From Gammaproteobacteria bacterium (lineage in GTDB: Bacteria > Pseudomonadota > Gammaproteobacteria > Pseudomonadales > Azotimanducaceae), in NCBI GenBank assembly GCA_009839405.1, contig VXPR01000504.1, positions 1-17,328 on the forward strand: a DNA stretch of 17,328 nt, read 5' to 3'. Positions within the stretch are counted from its first letter, which is position 1, and every line of letters begins with the position of its first letter. Below, in pieces: positions 1 to 7,455 of this stretch. The notes below the pieces were generated by a model. The model was not told the origin of the DNA. It saw only the letters and a program-made list of their open reading frames with translations, and did not search any database. The position numbers and the translations under genes were made by a program.

Positions 1-110
1 GGCGGGGGGGGCGGGCGGGCGCGCCGCGGGGGCGGGCGGGCCGCGCCCCCCGGGCCGGGGGGGGGGGGGGGGGGGTGGTGCTCCCCCCCCCCCCCCCCCC
101 CCCCCCGCCC
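1..110. repeat. Low-complexity G/C homopolymer tract
   Basis: Nearly pure G then pure C: a run of about 19 G (57-75), a short TGGTGCT spacer, then about 24 C (83-106). The two runs are complementary and could form one long hairpin. Because the tract sits at the extreme edge of the window and has no coding or regulatory character, it may be a sequencing or assembly artefact at a contig end. It should not be read as coding. Confidence 0.7.
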
Positions 111-196
111 CTTACGCGTCCCGTGCCGAGTTCGGTGGTGGGTTCAACACGGGCGGGCTGGAAACTCCGAGGGGCGCAAGCGTCGACGGCGTGCAT

Positions 197-202
197 TACA
201 CT
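197..202 (+). promoter_or_regulatory. Candidate -10 element for the tRNA-Ile gene
   Basis: TACACT lies 10 bases upstream of the first base of the mature tRNA, matching the sigma70 -10 consensus at four of six positions and placing the start about 3-4 nt before the tRNA. No convincing -35 is visible. This is a weak assignment based on position. Confidence 0.3.
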
Positions 203-212
203 CGCCGTTCGT

Positions 213-640
213 GGGCCTATAGCTCAGTTGGTTAGAGCAGTGGACTCATCTGGCTTCGGTCCCGGCAGGCATTCGCTTGGCGGGGGCCAGGAAAAAGGTG
301 CGCTTCCGTTGTAAGGCGGAAGATGAACGGGATGAATTCAGGGAACCCGTCAGCGCGCTTGGCGCGACCCGGCAACCCTGAGCCAAGCCGGCGGTACACC
401 GCCGGAAGGTGCAGAGACTACCTGAGGACTGAGGTGGGCAGCGCGAGGGGCCTCCCCTCGCTAGAGGAACCGCCCAAAAGCGTCCTTGATGACAGGCTAG
501 AGCGTCCCGCACCCCACCGCATGTTCGTCGCGGCCTCCCAAGACGTGTGTGCGAGGGTGATGAGATAGTCCGCTCCCGGCAGAAACGCCGGGAACAAGCG
601 AATCCATTGGTCCCAGGTTCGAGTCCTGGTGGGCCCACCA
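213..640 (+). tRNA. tRNA-Ile(CAU), interrupted by a group I intron
   Basis: The 5' exon (213-249) and 3' exon (601-640) join into a complete cloverleaf. The acceptor stem GGGCCTA/TGGGCCC is fully paired with one wobble. The D arm is GCTC/GAGC, the anticodon stem is GTGGA/TCCAT, and the loop is CTCATAA. The T arm carries GGTTCGAGTCC and CCA is encoded at 638-640. The anticodon is CAT. The 3' exon, with AA after the anticodon, resembles bacterial minor tRNA-Ile (AUA-reading) rather than methionine tRNAs, so C34 is expected to become lysidine by TilS. That identity is inferred. The gene is cut exactly after U36 by the intron at 250-600 and must be spliced to function. It lies beside rpoD; E. coli ileX, also tRNA-Ile(CAU), lies near rpoD as far as I recall. 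Confidence 0.93.
250..600 (+). ncRNA. Group I self-splicing intron in the tRNA-Ile anticodon loop
   Basis: The 351-nt insert has the hallmarks of a group I ribozyme. The 5' exon ends in CAT (247-249), and GTG at 298-300 can act as the internal guide sequence, with a T249-G298 wobble at the splice site. The intron ends in G (600), as expected of omega-G. Core helices visible: P2 CTTCCG/CGGAAG (303-308/317-322); P4 CAGGG/CCCTG (339-343/376-380); a P6-region hairpin CCGGCGG/CCGCCGG (388-394/399-405); P7 GACTA/TAGTC (416-420/566-570); and a terminal P9 hairpin CCCGGC/GCCGGG (575-580/587-592). The P7 context and the CCAAGCC segment after P4 resemble the 205-nt Azoarcus tRNA-Ile(CAU) intron, known as subgroup IC3. 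This one is about 150 nt longer, mainly in P1 and between P7 strands. It has no homing-endonuclease ORF. Subgroup assignment is by memory-based comparison. Confidence 0.9.
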
Positions 641-718
641 CTCTCCGGAACCCGCGGCGACACTTCCGTCACGCGCGCTAGGCGTGCATCTGCGAGCGAA
701 CCAAGACACGGCGGCACA

Positions 719-743
719 CGCCATCCCACTTTTTGGGATGGCG
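719..743. terminator. Stem-loop between tRNA-Ile and rpoD
   Basis: CGCCATCCC (719-727) pairs perfectly with GGGATGGCG (735-743) around a T-rich loop. It sits between the converging tRNA gene and the rpoD stop codon at 772. There is no T-tract after the stem on either strand, so it is either a weak bidirectional terminator or an RNA 3'-end stabiliser. Confidence 0.45.
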
Positions 744-771
744 CTGTCGCGGCGGTTGCGCCGCCCTTACG

Positions 772-2637
<1,866 letters not shown>

Positions 2638-3005
2638 TTCGCCCCTTTTTGGTTGTGCCCACGAGCCGCTCCGCCCGCAGGGATAGTCTTCGCTGCCGCT
2701 TGCTTGCCGCTCGGCGCTATGGAGCTTTTGCGCGACGTCTCATGCGTCCGCGCCTATTGCGCGCCGAAAAAACACGCCACTATAGCATATCTGTCGTCCA
2801 GTTTCGTCCTTTGCTACCGCAAGGTGGTGTCTCGCCTTGACCCTTCCGCCTGTAGTGGACGGGCGCTGGAACCCGGCGATGGGCTGCCAGCGCGCCGCTT
2901 CGGAGGGAAGGCGTCCCGCCCTCCCGAATACGACGCGCCAGGCGGCGCTCGGCAAGTCAAAGTGAGACATCACCCACCGCAGATATGGCGGCGGTGCGGC
3001 GCGAA
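2638..3005 (-). other. dnaG-rpoD intergenic region (368 bp)
   Basis: No convincing gene lies in this gap. An 89-codon open frame on the minus strand has no recognisable family and no good ribosome-binding site, so it is not called. The gap holds a candidate rpoD promoter near 2779-2787 and an untranslated leader of roughly 135 nt. In E. coli rpoD is also served by extra internal promoters, so a promoter here fits known behaviour. Confidence 0.6.
2779..2787 (-). promoter_or_regulatory. Candidate extended -10 promoter for rpoD
   Basis: Read on the minus strand, this is TGCTATAGT: an extended -10 (TGn) followed by TATAGT, one mismatch from TATAAT. No strong -35 lies 16-18 bp upstream, which is acceptable for an extended -10 promoter. 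It would start rpoD transcription about 135 nt before the ATG, independently of the upstream genes. Confidence 0.45.
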
Positions 3006-4775
3006 TCAAGACGCCGCCTTGGCGACATCGCCTCGCGAGAGCCTTCTTGACCTAGCATCGAGCGCCGCAGCCCGCTCAAGCAGGCTTTCGGTGGATTCAC
3101 TGTCGCCGCCTCCACTGCCTCGCTCTGCCCGCCGGCGCTCCTGAAGGAGTCGCGCCACGCCGTCCCGGAACTCCGCCACGATTCCTTCGTCGGGCACCGC
3201 CAGCGGCTGTGCCGCCAGCGCCGCCAGCTCTTCGTAGCCGGGATCGCCCAAGAAACGCGCCAGCAAGGTTGCCGTGTCGGAGTCCGGTTCGCGCAGCAGA
3301 TAGTCGAGCAGTCGCTGCAGCAGCGTGCCTTGTGCCGCGGTCAGCACAGCCGGTCGCAAATGCTCGTCGAGCTCGTGCGTGCAGGCAGGTTGCCGCAGGA
3401 GCATGTGCAGGAGCTTGCGCATCAACTGCGACATCGCGGAACTGTCCGCAGGCGGCTCGGTTGCGGGCCGCCGCGCCGCTGCCCGAGGCTGTCCCGCTTG
3501 CCCCAGCCGCGCCTCGAGCTGCCTCGGATCGACTTGCGCTGTCTCGGCCAGCCGCTCGACCATCATGCGAAGGAACATGCCGTCTGGGAGGGTGGCGAGG
3601 TCTGGGAGGGCGAGGTCGCAGAGCCGAGCGCGGTCGCCGATTCGATCCAGGTGCAGGCCACGTTCTAGTTCGCCGAAGTAATACTCGGCCACGGGCACGG
3701 CCTCGCGCACGCGCTCGTCGAAACGCTCGGAGCCTTCCCGAGCGACGATGCTGTCGGGGTCCTCGCCGTCGGGCAGCAGGATGAAGCGCAACTGGCGGCC
3801 TTCGGCGAGTGCGGGGAACGCGGCCAGCACCGCCTTCCAGGCGGCTTGGCGACCCGCTGCGTCGCCATCGAAGCAGCACACCACGTCGTGGGTGTGCCGA
3901 TACAGCTTGCGAAAGTGCGCTTCGCCGATGGCGGTGCCGAGCGTGGCGACGGCTCCGCCAACGCCGTGCTGCGCCAGCCCCACCACATCCATATAGCCCT
4001 CGACGACGATGGCGGAATCGAGATTGCGGCTGGCGCGACGCGCTTCGAACAGACCGTAGAGCTCCTGTCCCTTGTGGAAGACGTCAGTCTCCGGGGAGTT
4101 GAGGTACTTCGGCTGTTCGTCGCCGAGCACCCGGCCGCCAAAACCCACAACGCGACCTCGAGTGTCGTGGATGGGGAACATGATGCGGTCGCGGAAGCGG
4201 TCGTAGGTGCGGCCGTTTTCGTTGCGGACGACGAGACCAGCGTCGATGAGCCGTTCCACGCCGACGTTCGAAAGCGCAGTCTTGATGCCGTCCCACCCCG
4301 CTGGAGCGAAGCCGATGCCGAAGTCTCGCGCCACGGTGCCGCTCAGGCCCCGCCGCTTCAGATAGTCCGTGGCGCGGTGCGCCGTGGGGTGGCGACGCAG
4401 CCAGCCTCGATAGGTGCGGTCTGCGTCGGCGAGGACGTCGTAGAGGCCGGTGTCCCGAGGCGGCTCCCGACCGCGTTCCCGAGGCACTTCCACGCCCATG
4501 ATGCCGGCGAGCGTCTCGACCGCCTCCACGAAGTCAAGCCGCTCGTATTCGCGCAGAAACGTGAGTGCCGTGCCGCCGGCGCCGCAGCCGAAGCAGTAGT
4601 AGAGCTGCTTGTCCGGATTGACGTTGAACGAGGGGGTTTTCTCGTCGTGGAAGGGGCAGAGGCCCTTGAGACTCTTGCCGGCGCGCTTGAGCTCGACCCT
4701 CGTGCCGATCACCGACACGATGTCCGCCCGCTCGATCAGGGAATTGATGAACTCCTGAGGAATGCGGCCAGCCAT
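3006..4775 (-). CDS. dnaG: DNA primase DnaG
   Basis: This 589-residue enzyme makes RNA primers for replication together with DnaB helicase. The N-terminal zinc domain has C40 and H43 (CPFH) and C61 and C64 (CFGC). The RNA polymerase/TOPRIM core contains VVEGYMD with catalytic E259 and CFDGDAAG with D303 and D305, both expected to bind metal. Residues from about 445 to 589 form a diverged C-terminal region in the position of the DnaB-binding helical domain. Length matches E. coli DnaG (581 aa). The start gives the canonical MAGRIPQEFI N-terminus, although the Shine-Dalgarno is weak. It is the third gene of the cluster, 132 bp after the YqeY gene and 368 bp before rpoD. Confidence 0.98.
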   Translation of the reverse strand: MAGRIPQEFINSLIERADIVSVIGTRVELKRAGKSLKGLCPFHDEKTPSFNVNPDKQLYYCFGCGAGGTALTFLREYERLDFVEAVETLAGIMGVEVPRERGREPPRDTGLYDVLADADRTYRGWLRRHPTAHRATDYLKRRGLSGTVARDFGIGFAPAGWDGIKTALSNVGVERLIDAGLVVRNENGRTYDRFRDRIMFPIHDTRGRVVGFGGRVLGDEQPKYLNSPETDVFHKGQELYGLFEARRASRNLDSAIVVEGYMDVVGLAQHGVGGAVATLGTAIGEAHFRKLYRHTHDVVCCFDGDAAGRQAAWKAVLAAFPALAEGRQLRFILLPDGEDPDSIVAREGSERFDERVREAVPVAEYYFGELERGLHLDRIGDRARLCDLALPDLATLPDGMFLRMMVERLAETAQVDPRQLEARLGQAGQPRAAARRPATEPPADSSAMSQLMRKLLHMLLRQPACTHELDEHLRPAVLTAAQGTLLQRLLDYLLREPDSDTATLLARFLGDPGYEELAALAAQPLAVPDEGIVAEFRDGVARLLQERRRAERGSGGGDSESTESLLERAAALDARSRRLSRGDVAKAAS

Positions 4776-4907
4776 GAAGAGATTCTACTCAAGATGGCAA
4801 GCGGGCGACCCCTTGCGAGGCAAGCCACCTTGCCTTCCCGATGCGTTGTATGGCGGGCTGTTGGTGGCACCTAGAATGCCTTCGCCGAACGCCCATCTTT
4901 GGGTGGC

Positions 4908-5357
4908 TTAACTGGCGAGGCGCTCCTTTACCAAACCGCTGACGCGCCCCATGTCCGCACGGCCCTGCAGCGCCCCGCGCAACGCCCCCATCACCTTGCC
5001 CATGTCGCGCATGGACGTGGCGCCGATGGTCGCCACCGCCTCGTCGATGGCTTGGACAATGTCTGCATCCGATAGGGCCTCGGGCATGAACTCGTCGATC
5101 AGGTCGATCTCGAACTGTTCCTGATCGGCAAGATCGTCGCGGCCAGCGTCGCGATACTGGTGCAGGGAATCGCGCCGCTGCTTGAGCATCCGCGTGAGCA
5201 CCTGAAGCACGTCTGCGTCCGCAAGCTCGCGTCTTTCATCCACCTCGACACGCTTGATTTCGGCATTGACAAGCCGCAGCGCGCCGACCCGCCGGCGGTC
5301 CCGTGCGCGCATGGCGGCCTTGGTGGCAGCACCAATGGTGTTCTTGAGTTCGGACAT
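4908..5357 (-). CDS. GatB/YqeY-domain protein
   Basis: This 149-residue protein belongs to the YqeY family, which resembles the C-terminal tRNA-contacting domain of the GatB amidotransferase subunit. It has the usual N-terminal helical half (MSELKNTIGAATKAAMRARD, then LRLVNAEIKRVEVD), the FMPEALSDADI linker, and the C-terminal MRDMGKVMGALRGALQGRADMG segment with its typical K-x-MG pattern. Length is normal for stand-alone members. The exact cellular role is not established; a link to tRNA-dependent amidation or aminoacyl-tRNA quality is only suggested by homology. It lies between rpsU (44 bp upstream) and dnaG (132 bp downstream), a common arrangement in gamma- and betaproteobacteria. Confidence 0.95.
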   Translation of the reverse strand: MSELKNTIGAATKAAMRARDRRRVGALRLVNAEIKRVEVDERRELADADVLQVLTRMLKQRRDSLHQYRDAGRDDLADQEQFEIDLIDEFMPEALSDADIVQAIDEAVATIGATSMRDMGKVMGALRGALQGRADMGRVSGLVKERLAS

Positions 5358-5401
5358 CGTCGCACCCTTCGCGGGCGCCCCAAGGGCCCGCCGGCGCTTC
5401 C

Positions 5402-5617
5402 CTAGTGAGTGCGCTCGAATCGCCGGGCTTCGCGCTGAAGCTTCTTGAGGTTGCGCTTCACGGCCGCAGCGGCCTTGCGCTTGCGCACGGCGGTGGGCTT
5501 TTCGTAGTACTCGCGCTTGCGCACCTCGGCAAGGATTCCCGCCTTCTCGCAGGAACGCTTGAATCGCCGCAGGGCGACATCGAACGGCTCGTTCTCCCGG
5601 ACCTTGACGCTGGGCAT
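5402..5617 (-). CDS. rpsU: 30S ribosomal protein bS21
   Basis: A basic 71-residue protein nearly colinear with E. coli S21: it has VKVRENEPFDVALRRFKRSCEKAG followed in the family pattern by AEVRKREYYEKPT and a lysine/arginine-rich tail. S21 sits on the 30S platform near the 3' end of 16S rRNA and helps initiation. Two ATGs lie two codons apart (5623 and 5617). The second is chosen because it gives the conserved MPSVKVREN start and because GGCGAG abuts the first ATG but lies six bases from the second. It is the first gene of the macromolecular-synthesis cluster. Confidence 0.96.
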   Translation of the reverse strand: MPSVKVRENEPFDVALRRFKRSCEKAGILAEVRKREYYEKPTAVRKRKAAAAVKRNLKKLQREARRFERTH

Positions 5618-5643
5618 GGACATCTCGCCAAAAAGGGGCGCGG

Positions 5644-5649
5644 ATTGTA
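5644..5649 (-). promoter_or_regulatory. Candidate -10 of the rpsU operon promoter
   Basis: TACAAT on the minus strand is one mismatch from the sigma70 -10 consensus and lies 27 bases upstream of the chosen rpsU ATG, implying a leader of about 20 nt. The -35 region (TTCCTT at 17-bp spacing) is poor. This is the best candidate for the operon's start. Confidence 0.5.
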
Positions 5650-5739
5650 CTCGCGTGGGGGCGGTTAAGGAACCTTGGCCTGTTGCATCGGTGCGTCAGT
5701 TGCGTCAGCGCGCCCGCAGTTCGTGCAGCGAACCACCAA

Positions 5740-5757
5740 CGCTCCCGTCAGGGCGCG
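5740..5757. repeat. GTCA-loop GC hairpin (degenerate family member)
   Basis: GCTCCC-GTCA-GGGCGC resembles the GC-rich hairpins at 6074-6091, 6096-6113 and 10650-10669. One arm carries a T in place of G. It sits about 120 bp upstream of rpsU. Confidence 0.45.
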
Positions 5758-5815
5758 CCAACTTGCTCGTCAGCGTGCGCGAACACGCCGCTAGCTATAG
5801 CTAAGCTAGGAGCCT

Positions 5816-6063
5816 GCGCCGTAGGAAACGACGCTTGCGCCGGAGTTGAGAAGCCCTCCCTTCCTGCGAGAAGCCCCCCCTCCGAAAAGCGAGGCGCTTT
5901 TCGACTCCCCCGCGAGGGGGGAGTGACAGGAAAGCGCGCGCCACCACCGTTGTTGGGGATGCGGGGCCTTCCTGTCACTCCCCCCCTTTGCGGGGGAGTC
6001 GAGAAACGGCGTTCCTCACCATTTCTCGGAGGGGGGCAGCCGGGGGGCGTGCAGAGGCGCTAG
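5816..6063. repeat. Structured inverted-repeat element, copy A
   Basis: About 248 bp, closely matching copy B at 7224-7449. Both begin GCGCCGTAG, continue ACGACGCTTGCGCCGG and end GCGCTAG. Two arms (about 5874-5932 and 5969-6036) are reverse complements of each other, and each arm folds into two hairpins. In the left arm these are GAAAAGC/GCTTTTC and ACTCCCCC/GGGGGGAGT; the arms meet inward at GTGACAGGAA and TTCCTGTCAC around a spacer of about 36 bp. There is no transposase. The element behaves like a non-autonomous, REP/MITE-like repeat. It overlaps the last codons of the thioesterase gene. Confidence 0.85.
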
Positions 6064-6507
6064 GGCGCGCGAACGCGCCCGTGAGGGCGCGCGAACGCGC
6101 CCGTGAGGGCGCGCCTCTACCATGAACCGCGCCGACGCCTCCGCCACTACCGAGTCATCGTCCTGACGGATGATCTTCCCGGACAGCGTCGCCAGCCGCC
6201 CCCGTCGCTTTTCTTGCCGCCCCTCAAGCCGCACCGGCGTGCCGATCGGCAGCGGCTTGCGATAGCGCACCTCCGCACGCGCCGTGTAGCAGCGCTCGCC
6301 GCGCAGAAACACCCAGTTCGCCATCACGTCGTCGAGCAGGCTGAAGAGAATGCCGCCGTGCGTGACACCGTCGTAGCCCACGTGCTCGTCCTGAGGCGTG
6401 AACTCGGCGCGGCAAACGTCGTCGTCAAGGCGAAACCGCACCTTGAGGCCGATGGAATTGCTCGGTCCGCAGACGAAGCACCTGTTGGCAGTGGATTCGA
6501 GGCTCAA
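6016..6507 (-). CDS. PaaI-family hotdog-fold thioesterase
   Basis: Predicted 163-residue acyl-CoA thioesterase that would hydrolyse an acyl-CoA to free acid and CoA in the cytoplasm. The CFVCGPSNSIGL motif near the N-terminus and VTHGGILFSLLDDVMAN on the central hotdog helix identify the PaaI/4HBT group; an acidic residue in that helix is the usual catalytic site. The start is uncertain. A TTG at 6507 places CFVCG about 11 residues in, as in relatives, and follows a TATACA-like -10. An ATG at 6564 would add 19 poorly conserved residues and leave 6 bp to the divergent Nudix ATG. The conserved fold ends near ARFMVE; the remaining ~30 residues (RPHGRVRAPSRA onward) are encoded by repeat DNA and end inside copy A. 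Confidence 0.85.
   Translation of the reverse strand: MSLESTANRCFVCGPSNSIGLKVRFRLDDDVCRAEFTPQDEHVGYDGVTHGGILFSLLDDVMANWVFLRGERCYTARAEVRYRKPLPIGTPVRLEGRQEKRRGRLATLSGKIIRQDDDSVVAEASARFMVEARPHGRVRAPSRARSRALAPLHAPRLPPSEKW
6062..6114. repeat. 22-bp tandem repeat, 2.4 units, forming GTGA-loop hairpins
   Basis: The unit AGGGCGCGCGAACGCGCCCG plus TG repeats at 6062-6083 and 6084-6105, with a partial third unit to 6114. Each junction makes a 7-bp stem CGCGCCC/GGGCGCG around GTGA (6074-6091 and 6096-6113). The unit is not a multiple of three. It is translated as the arginine/alanine-rich tail of the thioesterase. Confidence 0.85.
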
Positions 6508-6520
6508 TGGCTTGCGTCCC

Positions 6521-6534
6521 GTTGCTGCGTGTAT
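6521..6534 (-). promoter_or_regulatory. Candidate -10 region for the thioesterase gene
   Basis: On the minus strand this segment contains TATACA, close to TATAAT, just upstream of the preferred TTG start; TTGCGG lies about 15 bp further upstream as a possible -35. The spacing is short and the assignment tentative. It supports starting the thioesterase downstream of ATG 6564. Confidence 0.3.
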
Positions 6535-6558
6535 AGAGGCCGCCCACAGTCCGCAAGT

Positions 6559-6564
6559 TATCAT
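6559..6564 (+). promoter_or_regulatory. Candidate -10 for the Nudix gene
   Basis: TATCAT is one mismatch from TATAAT and ends 6 bp before the Nudix ATG, which would put transcription start at or next to the initiation codon. No clear -35 is present. It overlaps the alternative ATG (6564) of the divergent thioesterase. Confidence 0.3.
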
Positions 6565-6570
6565 GCGGCA

Positions 6571-7179
6571 ATGCTTGATTTGGCCTCGATTCGCCGCCGC
6601 CTGGACGAAACCCGCCCCGCTGCCTTCACCACCACCGAACACACGCGACAAGCGGCAGTGGCGGTGGTCTTGCGGGAACCGCTCGGCGGCAGCAGCGCGG
6701 ATGCCGAAGTGCTCTTCATCCAGCGCGCCAAGCGCCCCGGCGATCCGTGGTCCGGTCACATGGCCTTTCCCGGCGGCCATCTCGACCCCACCGATGCCGA
6801 CCTCTGTGCCGCTGCGGTGCGGGAGACGCAGGAGGAGATCGGCCTCGACATCAGCTCCGCACCAGTGCTCGGGCAACTCGAACCCCAGCGTCCCCAGGCC
6901 GTGCGCCGCGACATGGTCGTCGCGCCGTTCGTGTTTGCCATCGAAGGCGACCCTGCGTTCGCCCTCAACTACGAAGTCGCCGAGGCGGTGTGGACACCCC
7001 TGGCGCCCATGCATCGCGGCGACAACCACGACATCGAACGTCGCCCGGTTGCCACCGGCGCAATGGGGTTCAACGGGTTTCGACTCGCCGGTGGCCATTT
7101 CGTCTGGGGCATGACCTACCGCATGGTGCAGACCTTCTTCGCCACCATCGACAGCGACTACCAGCCCGTCCCGGAGTGA
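6571..7179 (+). CDS. Nudix hydrolase, CoA-diphosphatase (NudL)-like
   Basis: A 202-residue Nudix protein. FPGGHLDPTDADLC followed by REtqEEIG (R84, E85, E88, E89) is the Nudix box that binds the metal and cuts a nucleoside-diphosphate bond. The first Glu of the generic box is replaced by Asp, as in the CoA-diphosphatase subgroup, and LFIQRAKRPGDPWSGHMAFPGG resembles the extended motif of that subgroup. Likely reaction: CoA or acyl-CoA to 3',5'-ADP plus (acyl-)phosphopantetheine; the substrate is inferred from motif and from the adjacent divergent thioesterase. ATG 6571 is chosen because it precedes the conserved region appropriately. There is no Shine-Dalgarno, and TATCAT at 6559-6564 would start the mRNA almost at the ATG, so a leaderless message is possible. 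Confidence 0.88.
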   Translation: MLDLASIRRRLDETRPAAFTTTEHTRQAAVAVVLREPLGGSSADAEVLFIQRAKRPGDPWSGHMAFPGGHLDPTDADLCAAAVRETQEEIGLDISSAPVLGQLEPQRPQAVRRDMVVAPFVFAIEGDPAFALNYEVAEAVWTPLAPMHRGDNHDIERRPVATGAMGFNGFRLAGGHFVWGMTYRMVQTFFATIDSDYQPVPE

Positions 7180-7195
7180 CGTCGCGGGCACTCGC

Positions 7196-7214
7196 GCGCG
7201 CCCGTAGAGCGCGC
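7196..7214. repeat. Short GC hairpin (degenerate family member)
   Basis: GCGCGC at 7196-7201 pairs with GCGCGC at 7209-7214 around CCGTAGA. It resembles the GTNA-loop hairpins elsewhere in the window and lies 17 bp after the Nudix stop codon, immediately before repeat copy B. It may contribute to transcript termination. Confidence 0.45.
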
Positions 7215-7223
7215 TTGAAGGCC

Positions 7224-7449
7224 GCGCCGTAGAAACGACGCTTGCGCCGGAGTTGAGCCCCCCCTGCGAGAAGCCCCCCCTCCGAAAAGCGAGGCGCTTT
7301 TCGACTCCCCCGCAAGGGGGGAGTGACAGGAAAGTGCGCGCCACCACCGTTCGGGATGCGAGGGCCTTCCTGTCACTCCCTCCTTGCGGGGGAGTCGAGA
7401 AACGGCGTTCTTCGCCGTTTGTCGGAGGGGGGAGTGCAGAGGGCGCTAG
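7224..7449. repeat. Structured inverted-repeat element, copy B
   Basis: About 226 bp, the same element and orientation as copy A at 5816-6063, differing by short indels and substitutions. It retains the two reverse-complementary arms with GAAAAGC/GCTTTTC and CTCCCCC/GGGGGGAG hairpins, and the GTGACAGGAA and TTCCTGTCAC inner ends. It fills the gap between the convergent Nudix gene and NTF2-like gene (stop at 7456), so its hairpins could end transcription from both sides. Confidence 0.85.
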
Positions 7450-7455
7450 CCTTCC

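Noticed and set aside
246..729. Overlapping open frames on both strands across the tRNA and intron
   Set aside because: They overlap conserved tRNA exons and group I helices, have no family resemblance, and none looks like a homing endonuclease.
2740..3009. 89-codon minus-strand open frame in the dnaG-rpoD gap
   Set aside because: No recognisable motif, no ribosome-binding site, and it spans the likely rpoD promoter.
6016..7347. A 443-codon minus frame that would fuse an N-terminal extension to the thioesterase
   Set aside because: The extension is antisense to the Nudix gene and begins inside repeat copy B; only the thioesterase part is conserved.
5816..7449. A CRISPR array or insertion sequence in the repeat zone
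   Set aside because: Only two long copies and one 2.4-unit tandem repeat are present, without regular spacers, and no transposase gene lies nearby.
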